Part shown: piece after piece, positions 43,442 through 52,073 of the stretch | Numbering within the stretch: position 1 is the first letter of the stretch | Layout: the number at the start of each line of letters is the position of its first letter | Source of the DNA: Candidatus Paralachnospira avium | GTDB lineage: Bacteria; Bacillota; Clostridia; Lachnospirales; Lachnospiraceae | Direction: 5' to 3' | Assembly: GCA_904420245.1 (NCBI GenBank) | Contig: CAJFUL010000002.1 | Coordinates: 1-56,178 of the forward strand | DNA: 56,178 bases | The notes under the pieces: model-generated | What the model saw: the letters and a program-made list of their open reading frames with translations, nothing else | Databases searched by the model: none | Told to the model about the DNA's origin: nothing | Made by a program: the position numbers and the translations under genes

Positions 43442-43468
43442 GTCTTATTTGAATGGAGGAGGATTTTT

Positions 43469-44647
43469 ATGGATTACGCAAAAGAGTCCCTGCGTCTCCA
43501 CGGACAGTGGAAGGGCAAGATCGAAGTGATCTCCCGGGTTCCCGTGGAGTCCAAGGAAGACCTGTCCCTGGCCTACACCCCCGGCGTTGCCCAGCCCTGC
43601 CTGGAGATCCAGAAGGATGTGGACAAAAGCTATGACCTGACCAGACGCCACAATATGTGCCTGGTGGTCACAGACGGGACCGCGGTGCTGGGCCTGGGCG
43701 ACATCGGACCGGAAGCCGGCATGCCGGTGATGGAAGGAAAATGTGTCCTGTTCAAGGCCTTCGGCGACGTAGACGCCTTCCCGCTGTGCATAAAGAGCAA
43801 GGATGTGGACGAGATCGTCAATACCATCTACCTGATCTCCGGCTCCTTCGGCGGCGTCAATCTGGAGGACATCGCCGCTCCCCGCTGCTTCGAGATCGAA
43901 AAGAAGCTGAAGGAAAAATGCGACATCCCCATTTTCCACGACGATCAGCACGGCACCGCCATCATCACTCTGGCCGGCCTGGTCAATGCCCTCCGGGTGG
44001 TGGGAAAGAAAAAGGAAGAGATCAAGGTAGTCATGAACGGAGCCGGCGCCGCCGCCATCTCCATCGCCCGCCTGCTCCTCAGGGACGGGATCCGGGACAT
44101 TACTCTATGCGACAGGAAGGGCGCCATCTATGAAGGACGGAGCGAAGGCATGAACCCTGTCAAAGAGGAGATGGCCAAGGTCACGAACCTGCGCAGACAG
44201 GCCGGCAGCCTGGCCGACGTATTAAAGGGAGCCGATGTGTTCATCGGCGTCAGCGCTCCCGGAGCCGTCACCAAAGAAATGGTCCAGACCATGGCAAAGG
44301 ATGCCATCGTCTTTGCCTGCGCCAATCCGACGCCGGAGATCTTCCCCGATGAGGCGAAGGCAGGAGGCGCCAGGGTCGTCTCCACCGGAAGGAGCGACTT
44401 CCCCAACCAGATCAACAATGTGCTGGCCTTCCCCGGCGTATTCCGCGGCGCCTTCGACGTGAGAGCCAGGGACATCAACGATGAGATGAAGCTGGCGGCC
44501 GCCTACGCTCTGGCCGGTCTCATCCCGGACGATGAGCTCTCTGAGGATTATATCATCCCCAAGGCCTTCGATCCCCGGGTGGGCAAGGCCGTGGCCGCCG
44601 CTGTAGCCAAGGCCGCCGTGGACACCGGCGTGGCCAGGCTTCCTTAA
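43469..44647 (+). CDS. NAD(P)-dependent malic enzyme, short form
   Basis: Oxidatively decarboxylates malate to pyruvate. 392 residues, the short bacterial form. Landmarks: YTPGVAQPCLEI with the catalytic Tyr, FHDDQHGTAIITLAGL with the metal-binding Asp residues, the dinucleotide motif NGAGAAAIS, FACANPTPEIFP and the C-terminal RSDFPNQINNVLAFPGVFRGA. GGAGGAGG precedes the ATG at 43469; the frame is open further to 43337 but would include the operator. It may return the island's C4 intermediate to pyruvate. Confidence 0.95.
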   Translation: MDYAKESLRLHGQWKGKIEVISRVPVESKEDLSLAYTPGVAQPCLEIQKDVDKSYDLTRRHNMCLVVTDGTAVLGLGDIGPEAGMPVMEGKCVLFKAFGDVDAFPLCIKSKDVDEIVNTIYLISGSFGGVNLEDIAAPRCFEIEKKLKEKCDIPIFHDDQHGTAIITLAGLVNALRVVGKKKEEIKVVMNGAGAAAISIARLLLRDGIRDITLCDRKGAIYEGRSEGMNPVKEEMAKVTNLRRQAGSLADVLKGADVFIGVSAPGAVTKEMVQTMAKDAIVFACANPTPEIFPDEAKAGGARVVSTGRSDFPNQINNVLAFPGVFRGAFDVRARDINDEMKLAAAYALAGLIPDDELSEDYIIPKAFDPRVGKAVAAAVAKAAVDTGVARLP

Positions 44648-44683
44648 AAACGGATACACCCTTATCACCTCTTTAAAATATGT

Positions 44684-44726
44684 ATATGGAAACAGCCTCC
44701 GGGACGCCGGGGGCTGTTTTCCATAT
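44684..44726 (+). terminator. Terminator of the malic enzyme gene
   Basis: Long stem: ATATGGAAACAGCC (44684-44697) pairs with GGCTGTTTTCCATAT (44712-44726) and the inner bases CCGG/CCGG extend it. It can work in either direction. Confidence 0.75.
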
Positions 44727-44741
44727 TTGCTGCGTTCCACA

Positions 44742-44776
44742 GAAAAACTCCCCCGGTTTCCCGGAGGAGTTTTCCT
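44742..44776 (-). terminator. Terminator of the Ldh2-family gene
   Basis: On the minus strand AACTCCTCCGGG, AAA loop, CCGGGGGAGTT then TTTC. It lies between two convergent genes, 40 bp after the Ldh2 stop and beyond the malic enzyme terminator. Confidence 0.75.
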
Positions 44777-44815
44777 GGGTTATATTGTTAACTGCCTTGC
44801 CAAAAGGAGCAAGCG

Positions 44816-45901
44816 TCAAAAATAGAGAGTCTCATCGGCGCCGATCTTCCTGCATATCCCGATCAGCTCTTCATAAGTCTTCTGATTGACCTTGAGACCG
44901 TTTTTCCTGACATTTTCGTAATTACTCAGCTCTTTTTCCCCGTGGGTCCAGATGCGTTCCTGTCCCTTCGCCTTGTGGGAATTCCTGAGCTCGTCCATAT
45001 ACGTGGACATTCCTTTCTCGATCTCTTCTTTATCGCCAAAAATACTATAATCAATGGCCAGGAACATATGGCAGCATTTCTCCACAGTGGGGACGGCCCG
45101 CACATGGTTGCTGGTATTTCCCCCGCTCAGGATGGCTGTCAGAAGCTCCACGATGACGCCCAGGGCATACCCTTTGTGACCGCTGTGCAGTTCTCCTGCG
45201 CCTCCCAGGGGAAGCAGGCCCCCGTCCGTCTTATTCTTCCGGATCTCAATGAATTCTCCCGGATCCGTGGTGACCTCTCCTTCGCTGTTTACGATCCATC
45301 CCTCCGGCACGGAAAGTCCCTTCTTGTTGTAGACCTCCATCTTTCCCGCCGGGACTACGCTGGTGGCCATATCCACATGAAGGGGATAAGGCTCCGCCGG
45401 CATCGTGACCGCGATGGGATTCGTGCCTACCATGGGAGTCTTCCCAAAGGTGGGGACCACCAGCGCCTCCGTATTGGTCATAGAGATCCCCAGCACTCCC
45501 TGCTTCGCCGCCATCATGGAATAATAACCGGCGATCCCGTAATGGGTGGAATTTTTCACCAGGACCAGTCCAATGCCCATCTGCTTCGCCTTGTCAATGG
45601 CCATCTGCATGGCCATCTTGCCCGCCACATGGCCGAAGCCGTCTCCGCCGTCGATCAGGGCAGAAACCGGCGTCTCCCGGACAACGGTGATCTTGGCCCT
45701 GGGATTGACGCGGCCGATCTGGACGCCGCTGTAATACATGATCAGCCGCTGGAGGCCGTGGGATTCGATGCCCATCAGATCGCTCTCCAGGAGCACCTCG
45801 GCGATGGTGCTGCTGTCTTCCCTGGACATTCCCATGTCCTGAAAAACCTCCAGGCAAAAATCGTGCATTTTCTCAAAGCTCAGATAACGATACTCTCCCA
45901 T
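44816..45901 (-). CDS. Malate/L-lactate/sulfolactate dehydrogenase family (Ldh2) protein
   Basis: 361-residue NAD(P)-dependent oxidoreductase of the Ldh2 fold, not related to classical LDH/MDH. The catalytic His lies in NSTHYGIAGYYS, and GIESHGLQRL, TNTEALVVPTFG, GTNPIAV and GHKGYALGVIVE are conserved family segments. Known members oxidise malate, lactate, (R)-sulfolactate, ureidoglycolate or reduce 2,3-diketogulonate and cyclic imines. Together with malic enzyme and a LarA-like isomerase a malate-like 2-hydroxy acid is plausible. It shares an operator region with the divergent amidohydrolase. Confidence 0.9.
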   Translation of the reverse strand: MGEYRYLSFEKMHDFCLEVFQDMGMSREDSSTIAEVLLESDLMGIESHGLQRLIMYYSGVQIGRVNPRAKITVVRETPVSALIDGGDGFGHVAGKMAMQMAIDKAKQMGIGLVLVKNSTHYGIAGYYSMMAAKQGVLGISMTNTEALVVPTFGKTPMVGTNPIAVTMPAEPYPLHVDMATSVVPAGKMEVYNKKGLSVPEGWIVNSEGEVTTDPGEFIEIRKNKTDGGLLPLGGAGELHSGHKGYALGVIVELLTAILSGGNTSNHVRAVPTVEKCCHMFLAIDYSIFGDKEEIEKGMSTYMDELRNSHKAKGQERIWTHGEKELSNYENVRKNGLKVNQKTYEELIGICRKIGADETLYF

Positions 45902-45936
45902 ATTCTACCTTCTTTCCCCTAATACATCTGCATTTG

Positions 45937-45993
45937 TTGACACCGTTTTGTTTGCCTGATATAATATAATCATATTGTCTGATGTCTTGTCAA
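45937..45993. promoter_or_regulatory. Divergent promoters sharing one operator (Ldh2 gene / amidohydrolase-gntR2)
   Basis: Plus strand: TTGACA (45937-45942), 17 nt, TATAAT (45960-45965), a consensus promoter for the amidohydrolase. Minus strand: TTGACA (45993-45988) with a less clear -10 (GATTAT or TATATT near 45963-45971). The shared motif ATCATATTGTCTGAT (45969-45983) covers the plus-strand start and the minus-strand spacer, so one bound repressor could block both. Confidence 0.8.
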
Positions 45994-46036
45994 GTGTTTT
46001 TTTATTTTTTATCCCAAAGAGGAAAGGAGGATTTTT

Positions 46037-46807
46037 ATGATCCTTGACGCCCACTGTCATCTCGGCCGCGATGTGGTCTACGACTTCACCGTTACAGAAG
46101 AAAAGCTCCGGTCCGTCCATACCGCCCACGGGATCACCGGAGGCATCGTCCAGCCCTGCATCACCAGGCCTTATCTGGAGGAGGCCAGGGCCGCCCACGA
46201 CCGGATCCGCCGCTTTGCCGATGCCTCTGACGGCCGCTACTGGGGCATGGTCTCCCTCTCCCCTCACTTTTCCAGAGAAGATTATCTGGAAGAAGTACAC
46301 CGCTGTATCAAAAAGCTGCATTTTGTGGGGATCAAACTGACGCCCAACGGTCACGCGGTGGACATCCTCTCCGAAGATGCCCGGACTGTATATGAAGCAG
46401 GCCTCCTTTTCCATGTCCCGGTCATGGTGCACACCGGCATGGGGCTTCCCTTTGCCGATCCGGCGAGACTCAGACGGGTCGCCGCGGAATTTCCCGATCT
46501 GAAGCTGGTGGTGGCCCATGCGGGCTCCGACTTTTTTCTGACCCAGGCCATAGATCTGGCCCTGGACTTCGAAAACGTCTGGTTGGAGCCCAGCGGCATC
46601 GGCATCGAAGGCATAGAAACACTCCTGGAGCAGGTGCCGGCCCGCAAGATCATGTTTTCCACCGACGTCCCGGTACAGACGCCTTCCGAGCTCCTCAAAT
46701 ACAGGACTCTGGCTCCGTCTCAGGATGCGCTGGAACAGATTTTCTGGAAAACCGCCGACTCCGTCTTTTCTCTGGGCCTTGGAGAGCCGGAGACCACTGA
46801 AGCATAG
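46037..46807 (+). CDS. Amidohydrolase-2 family metal-dependent hydrolase/decarboxylase/lyase
   Basis: 256-residue TIM-barrel protein of PF04909. The N-terminal metal motif DAHCHLG, a VGIKLTPNGH lysine/histidine strand, VMVHTGMGLP, VVAHAGSD and the late FSTDVP Asp supply the usual ligand set. The family includes ACMSD-type decarboxylases, pyrone-dicarboxylate lactonases and 4-oxalomesaconate hydratases, all acting on oxo/hydroxy acids. AGGAGG precedes the ATG. gntR2 follows 10 bp later in the same operon. Confidence 0.85.
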   Translation: MILDAHCHLGRDVVYDFTVTEEKLRSVHTAHGITGGIVQPCITRPYLEEARAAHDRIRRFADASDGRYWGMVSLSPHFSREDYLEEVHRCIKKLHFVGIKLTPNGHAVDILSEDARTVYEAGLLFHVPVMVHTGMGLPFADPARLRRVAAEFPDLKLVVAHAGSDFFLTQAIDLALDFENVWLEPSGIGIEGIETLLEQVPARKIMFSTDVPVQTPSELLKYRTLAPSQDALEQIFWKTADSVFSLGLGEPETTEA

Positions 46808-46817
46808 GGGGAATATT

Positions 46818-47537
46818 ATGAAACCAATCGAGAGGATCCCGATCGTCGAACAGGTCATGAACAACTTAAACGAACTCATCCGGGAGGAACCCATCCCTCC
46901 CGGCGGGAAGATGCCCACGGAACGGGATGTCTGTGAAATGTTCGGAGTGGGCCGCTCCACAGTCCGGGAAGCTTACCGGATGATGCAGGCCCTTGGCACG
47001 CTGGAGGTCCGGCGGGGAAAGGGCGTCTATTTCACCGGCTTCACCGGTGAAAACAGACAGGAAGCCGTGGTCTCCTGGTTCAAGGAGCACGCTCAGACTC
47101 TCTCCGACTATATGGAAGTCCGGTCCGCCATCGAAACCATGTCCATCCGGCTGGCCATTGCCCGGGCCGGAAAGAAAGACCTGGAAGCCCTGGAAGAGAT
47201 CCACCGCTCCTTTGTCCAGCTGGGAGCCGGCTCCAAAAGACAGGCAGCCATGGCCTTCTACGACCAGGAATTCCATCACAAGATCACATCCATCACCGGA
47301 AACGAGCTGCTGATCAAGATCGAGAAGATCATTTCGGAATGTCTGATCGATTACCGGGCCCAGACTTTCACCATCGAGGGGAACATAAGCCGGGCCATCG
47401 ATTCCCACCGCCGGATCCTGGACACCTTTTACAGCCGGGATGCCGAAAAGGGAGTTCTCCTGATGACAGAACACATGGAGAACTCCCTGATCGATATGCA
47501 GAAGATCATCAAGAACACGGACGGCGGCGAAAGCTGA
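46818..47537 (+). CDS. GntR/FadR-family (FCD) transcriptional regulator 2
   Basis: 240 residues. Winged helix at about 8-75 (PTERDVCEMFGVGRSTVREAYRMMQALGTLEV, wing RRGKGVYF) and FCD domain with presumed metal ligands in YDQEFHH, DSHRRI and TEHMENS. It is co-transcribed with the amidohydrolase from the promoter carrying the shared operator, so it is likely autoregulated and the best candidate for the factor that binds the ATCAGACAATATGAT sites. AGGGGG precedes the ATG at 46818. Confidence 0.92.
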   Translation: MKPIERIPIVEQVMNNLNELIREEPIPPGGKMPTERDVCEMFGVGRSTVREAYRMMQALGTLEVRRGKGVYFTGFTGENRQEAVVSWFKEHAQTLSDYMEVRSAIETMSIRLAIARAGKKDLEALEEIHRSFVQLGAGSKRQAAMAFYDQEFHHKITSITGNELLIKIEKIISECLIDYRAQTFTIEGNISRAIDSHRRILDTFYSRDAEKGVLLMTEHMENSLIDMQKIIKNTDGGES

Positions 47538-47552
47538 CGGGCGGAACCGTCC

Positions 47553-47585
47553 AAAAAGCGCAGGAGCCGCGGCTCCTGCGCTTTT
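47553..47585. terminator. Bidirectional terminator between gntR2 and the alcohol dehydrogenase
   Basis: Perfect stem AAAAGCGCAGGAGCC / GGCTCCTGCGCTTTT with a 2-nt centre: A-run on the left and T-run on the right, so it serves both convergent genes. Confidence 0.9.
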
Positions 47586-47629
47586 GACGATCCCATTTCC
47601 GCCGGAAATCTCTGCGGATGGAATCTTTC

Positions 47630-48655
47630 TCAGAATTTAAAGGCGACTTTGCACACCGTATTGTCATCCCTGGCCACCTCAAAAGCCTTCTGGGCCTCAT
47701 CCAGGGAGAAATAGTGGGTGATCAGCGGCTCGATCTGCACCAGCCCCTTTTCCATCAGGGAAACTGCCTGCTTGATATACCAGATCCTGTCGTGATGGAT
47801 CCTGTGCATAAGCGCCAGCGTCCTGATGTCAAAGCCGTCGTCATGCCAGCGGTCGATATACAGATCCGAAATAGGATCCATGATCCAGCTGTACATGCCC
47901 AGGATGCCGCCATGCTTCAGGACGTCGGTGCACATCTGGACCGTCTCTGTGGTACCGCCCACTTCGATGGCCACATCAGCTCCCTGTCCTCCCGTTTCCT
48001 CCAGCACCCGCTCCACGAAGTCCTCTTTCCTGGGATTGATGGTCACGTCGGCTCCAAGGCTTTTGGCCAGCTCCAATTTACTGTCTACGATATCCGCCAC
48101 GATCACCTTCCAGGCGCCCATCCTCTTGACCACCTGAGCAATGATCTGTCCGGCAAAGCCGACTCCGACCACCACGACCGTATCTCCCACTTCCGTACCG
48201 GACTGAAGTCCCGCATAGATGGCGCATCCGGCCGGCTCCCCCTGGGAGGCCATGACAGGAGAAAGATCCTTCGGCACCACGTTCAGTCCGTATCCTTCCT
48301 CCACGGCCGGGCAGGCAAAATACTCGCCCATGGTCCCGCCCTCGGCAAACGAACTTATCATATCCCCCACCTTGCATGTGGTGACGGCGCTTCCCACTTC
48401 CACGACGATCCCACAGCCCTCGTGGCCCATCAAAAGCGGATACTCCTTGTGATGTCCAAATCCGCTCATGGAAGCCCTGACGGGGTCCTTGGTCCTGGAG
48501 CCTCTCTGCATATGTCCCATAAAATGATTGCGGTCCGTCCCGCAGATGGAAGACATGACCGTTTTGACCAGCACCTCCGTGGGCTTGATCTGAATGTCCC
48601 GCTCACGGACCTCAACTTTTCCCGGTTCCACCAGATACAGCGATTTTGATTTCAT
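47630..48655 (-). CDS. Medium-chain alcohol/polyol dehydrogenase, no structural-zinc loop
   Basis: About 341 residues of the MDR superfamily. Catalytic-zinc residues fit Cys in SSICGTD, His-Glu in GHEGCG and a Glu-x-Ala in QGEPAGCA. The nucleotide motif is VGVGFAG. The lobe with four cysteines that binds structural zinc in most family members is missing: GDMISSFAEGG runs directly into TMGEYFACPA. The start at 48655 has AAGGAG. It follows livF of the second importer by 19 bp, so it is the last gene of the glycerate-kinase/liv operon, and may oxidise the imported compound or a derivative. Confidence 0.85.
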   Translation of the reverse strand: MKSKSLYLVEPGKVEVRERDIQIKPTEVLVKTVMSSICGTDRNHFMGHMQRGSRTKDPVRASMSGFGHHKEYPLLMGHEGCGIVVEVGSAVTTCKVGDMISSFAEGGTMGEYFACPAVEEGYGLNVVPKDLSPVMASQGEPAGCAIYAGLQSGTEVGDTVVVVGVGFAGQIIAQVVKRMGAWKVIVADIVDSKLELAKSLGADVTINPRKEDFVERVLEETGGQGADVAIEVGGTTETVQMCTDVLKHGGILGMYSWIMDPISDLYIDRWHDDGFDIRTLALMHRIHHDRIWYIKQAVSLMEKGLVQIEPLITHYFSLDEAQKAFEVARDDNTVCKVAFKF

Positions 48656-48674
48656 TTCTCTTCTCCTTTTCTTT

Positions 48675-49412
48675 TTATCTGCATCCTTTCGATGCGTGTT
48701 TTCCAAGATACGCTTCCAGCACCTCCGGATCCTTCCGCACTTCTTCAGAAGGCCCGTGGAGGCGGATCTCGCCCTGTTCGATCACATATGTATAATCCGA
48801 AGCTTTCATGGCCACCCTGGCATTCTGTTCGATCAGCAGGATGGTCATTCCCGTCTCTTCATTGATCCGTTTGATCTGACGGAACAGTTCCGTCACCAAA
48901 AGAGGCGCCAGCCCCATGGACGGCTCATCCAGCAAAAGGATCCTGGGCCTGGCCATCAGCGCCCGCCCGATGGCCAGCATCTGCTGCTCCCCGCCAGACA
49001 TGCTCCAGGCAAGCTGCTTATTCCTTTCCCGGAGTCTGGGAAACATCTCATAGACCTGCTCTATATCCTCGTCATATTTTTTCCGCGAGAAACATCCATG
49101 CCAGGGGACCGTCCCCATTTCCAGATTCTCCCGGACTGTAAGCCCCGTAAAAACATGACGGCCTTCCGGAACGTGGGCGATGCCTTTTCTGCTGACCTTC
49201 CTGGGCGAAAGCCCCAGAAGCTCTCCTTCTCCTTCCATCTCGATGGAACCGGTGCACTTCATCAGCCCGGATATGGATTTCAAAAGAGTGGTCTTTCCCG
49301 CCCCGTTGCTGCCGATGAGACAGGTGATCTTTCCCGTCTCCACCTCCATATCAACACCCTTCAGCGCAGCAATCTGACCGTAATAGGCTTTTAAATTTTT
49401 AATCCTGATCAT
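48675..49412 (-). CDS. livF: Liv-type ABC importer 2, ATPase LivF
   Basis: 245 residues. Walker A GSNGAGKTT, the HVPEGRHVF segment, signature MSGGEQQM, Walker B ILLLDEPSMGLAP and the EQNA switch. It overlaps livG by 14 bp. It is clearly diverged from the copy at 35214-35924, so the two operons are not a recent duplication. Confidence 0.92.
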   Translation of the reverse strand: MIRIKNLKAYYGQIAALKGVDMEVETGKITCLIGSNGAGKTTLLKSISGLMKCTGSIEMEGEGELLGLSPRKVSRKGIAHVPEGRHVFTGLTVRENLEMGTVPWHGCFSRKKYDEDIEQVYEMFPRLRERNKQLAWSMSGGEQQMLAIGRALMARPRILLLDEPSMGLAPLLVTELFRQIKRINEETGMTILLIEQNARVAMKASDYTYVIEQGEIRLHGPSEEVRKDPEVLEAYLGKHASKGCR

Positions 49413-50163
49413 CGTCGTCCCTCCCCAGATAAGCCTCGATCACCTCCGGAAGAGCCGTCACCTGTTCCGGCTCTCCCTGGGCGATCAGCTTTCCAAATAC
49501 CAGCACATGGAGGGTTTTGCAGATATCCACCACCAGATCCATCCTGTGTTCGATCAAAAGCACCGCGATCCCCTGCTCCTTTGCCGCCATATTGAGCAGC
49601 GTGCTCACCCGGTCGATCTCCATGGAATTCAGACCTGCCGCCGGTTCATCCACCAGGAGCACCTTGGGCTTTGCCAGCATGGCCCGGACGATCTCCAGAA
49701 GCTTCAGCTGCCCAAAGGGAAGGCTCCCGATCTCATCATCCCATCTGAGCTCAAAGCCGGCCGCTTCCATCAATGGCTCAAGCTCCGCTTCCAGATCCAC
49801 CTTGGGGATCCCGAAATAACTCTTCAGATCCCCCACCTGACTTCGCAAATCCATTCCCAGCATCAGATTGTCCCAGACACTGGAATTATTCAAAAACCTC
49901 GGTACCTGAAACGTTCGTCCGATCCCTAGCCTTCCCCGCTTGAAAGCAGGAAGCTTCGTCACATTCTTTCCCTCAAACCAGATTTCCCCGCTGTCCGCTT
50001 CCGTGATGCCGCTTATCAAGTTGATCAGTGTCGTTTTGCCCGCTCCGTTGGGACCGATGAGGCCATGGATCTCACCTGCGCCGATGCTCATGCTGATGTC
50101 CTGGGCCGTTACCACGCCTCCGAATTTTTTACAGACCTGCTTTAACTCCAATACCTGACCCAT
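49399..50163 (-). CDS. livG: Liv-type ABC importer 2, ATPase LivG
   Basis: 254 residues. Walker A GPNGAGKTT, GIGRTFQVP segment, signature region LPFGQLKLLE (a degenerate LSGGQ-like sequence, as often in LivG), Walker B VLLVDEPAAGL, EHRMDLV. The stop-start gap to livM is 1 base. Confidence 0.92.
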   Translation of the reverse strand: MGQVLELKQVCKKFGGVVTAQDISMSIGAGEIHGLIGPNGAGKTTLINLISGITEADSGEIWFEGKNVTKLPAFKRGRLGIGRTFQVPRFLNNSSVWDNLMLGMDLRSQVGDLKSYFGIPKVDLEAELEPLMEAAGFELRWDDEIGSLPFGQLKLLEIVRAMLAKPKVLLVDEPAAGLNSMEIDRVSTLLNMAAKEQGIAVLLIEHRMDLVVDICKTLHVLVFGKLIAQGEPEQVTALPEVIEAYLGRDDDDQD

Positions 50164-50164
50164 C

Positions 50165-51151
50165 TCATCTCTCCCTCCGCGCCTGTCTCTTTCTTCTCCA
50201 TCTCTTTGCCAGTCCGGATACCAGTCCTGAAAGGCCCATGGGCATCAGGATCATCAGAAGGATCACCATGATCCCGTACAGGAACATCAGATACCGGTCC
50301 AGCCCTCTCATCACCTCCGGAAGCACCGTGATGATGATGGATCCCAATACGATGCCGGGGGCGCTGTTGACCCCGCCCAGCATGGCCATGATGACAAAGG
50401 TGGAAGCTCTGGTCCAGGAAAAATTGTCCGCGGCGATATACTTGGCCATCATCGCCAGCAGCGAACCGGAAAGCCCGCCCAGCATCCCGCTTATGGTAAA
50501 AGCCTTGACCCTGGTCCAGTATACATTGACCCCCAGGACATTGGCGGCGATCTCATTGTCGCGGATGGCCGCCAGACGGCGTCCGAACTGTGTATTCCTG
50601 GCCCGGTTCAGGATCAGCATGACCAGAATGGCAACAACGGCCAGAAAATAAAACCATTTCACATAGCTGTCCAGCGAGAAGCCCAGTATGGACAGAGTAC
50701 GGATCCCGGAGATCCCCGCCGGTCCCCCGAACAAAGGCACATAATTCAGGAAAAAGGTATAAAAGATCTGTACGATCCCAATGGTGGCAAAGGTAAAGAA
50801 GGTTCCCTTGAGCCGCAGGAGCGGAAGGCCGAAGAGAAAGGCCATAAGCCCTCCCAGCACGATGGAGATCAGGATCGCCCATGTGCCGTTCAGATAAAAC
50901 CCCAGCCGTCCGGAGCACAGATTGGCCGTCGTATAGGCGCCGATGCCCATAAAGGCCACCGCCGAAAATACCATCTGGCCGCCCATGCCCAGCATCAAAA
51001 GAAGTCCGAAAGCACTGATGCTGTAGATCAGCGCCAGGCTGATGACGCGCAGACTGTACACATTGGGGATCATCCCCACTGCCGCCACAAGGAGGACCAC
51101 TGCCAGGCCGCAGATTATCTTTCTTTTTTCAATCACCTGTTTTTTCTTCAT
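50165..51151 (-). CDS. livM: Liv-type ABC importer 2, permease LivM
   Basis: 328 residues, 9-10 TM helices. FGLLLMLGMGGQMVFS stands where the LivM STGQ-type motif is expected, and the later MLGGVNSAPGIVLGS motif is conserved. Strongly basic C-terminal tail (RWRRKRQARRER). Confidence 0.91.
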   Translation of the reverse strand: MKKKQVIEKRKIICGLAVVLLVAAVGMIPNVYSLRVISLALIYSISAFGLLLMLGMGGQMVFSAVAFMGIGAYTTANLCSGRLGFYLNGTWAILISIVLGGLMAFLFGLPLLRLKGTFFTFATIGIVQIFYTFFLNYVPLFGGPAGISGIRTLSILGFSLDSYVKWFYFLAVVAILVMLILNRARNTQFGRRLAAIRDNEIAANVLGVNVYWTRVKAFTISGMLGGLSGSLLAMMAKYIAADNFSWTRASTFVIMAMLGGVNSAPGIVLGSIIITVLPEVMRGLDRYLMFLYGIMVILLMILMPMGLSGLVSGLAKRWRRKRQARRER

Positions 51152-51161
51152 AGTCCCATCC

Positions 51162-52055
51162 TCACGCCTTGTCCTGGATCTTCGACCGGATCAGGCCGCC
51201 GGGCCTGAAGATCAAGAATACCATCAGGACTAAAAACACCACTGCTTCCTTATAAACCGACAGATTCACCTGGGCAAAGGCTTCCACAAGGCCCACGATG
51301 AGACAGCCGATCACAGCTCCCTTGATGCTGCCGAAGCCTCCGATCACGGTCCCGGCAAACGCCTTGAGCTGCAGCGATGACAGGCTTTTGGTGACGGCGA
51401 AAATGGGAGCCACCATATATCCCGCCGAACAGATCAGCTCTGTCACCAGTATGTATGTCACCATGGTCGTCAGAAGATGGGGGATCCCGATGAGCCTGGC
51501 CGCATATTTGTCCTGGGCCGCCGCCTTCATCATTTTTCCCACATAGAGCTTTTCCGTCAGGATCCATACCAGGAACATCAGAAGCGCTCCCAGGATGATG
51601 ACCGCAAAAAACTGTACCTGGATCTCCGCGCCGAATAAATTGACAGTGGCCGGTCTGCCGTCGGCAGTCTGGAACAGGGAAGGCATCGTCCTGGGCCATG
51701 TCCCCCAGATCAGGAACACTCCTTCTGAAAGGACCAGGGAAGCTCCCATGGTGGCCACCACCGGGGCCACAGGATAAGAAGCGTTCCTGAGGGGCCAGTA
51801 TGTGATCATCATGAACCCGGCTCCCAAAAGCCCCCACAGGACCATGACCAGAGGAAGGGCGGCCCCCATCGGGATCTCCAGATCCACGATGAGAAAGCTC
51901 ACCAGGAACGTACCGAACATCAAAAGATCTCCCTGGGCAAAATTCAAGATCCCGACTGCCTTGATCAGCATGATAAGCCCCATGGCGATCATGGCATATA
52001 CCATCCCCATCGCAAGTCCGTTGATCACGATGGAACCCAGCAGATTGACGCTCAT
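51162..52055 (-). CDS. livH: Liv-type ABC importer 2, permease LivH
   Basis: 297 residues, 8 TM helices. GILNFAQGDLLMFGTF, the coupling loop AAAQDKYAARLIGI and KAFAGTVIGGFGSIKGAVIG identify LivH. Gap to the binding-protein gene is 18 nt, without the hairpin seen in importer 1. Confidence 0.92.
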   Translation of the reverse strand: MSVNLLGSIVINGLAMGMVYAMIAMGLIMLIKAVGILNFAQGDLLMFGTFLVSFLIVDLEIPMGAALPLVMVLWGLLGAGFMMITYWPLRNASYPVAPVVATMGASLVLSEGVFLIWGTWPRTMPSLFQTADGRPATVNLFGAEIQVQFFAVIILGALLMFLVWILTEKLYVGKMMKAAAQDKYAARLIGIPHLLTTMVTYILVTELICSAGYMVAPIFAVTKSLSSLQLKAFAGTVIGGFGSIKGAVIGCLIVGLVEAFAQVNLSVYKEAVVFLVLMVFLIFRPGGLIRSKIQDKA

Positions 52056-52073
52056 AACTGCTTCCTCCCCTTC

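Noticed and set aside
43337-43468. N-terminal extension of malic enzyme to 43337
   Set aside because: It would translate through the promoter and operator; the ATG at 43469 with GGAGGAGG gives the normal family start.
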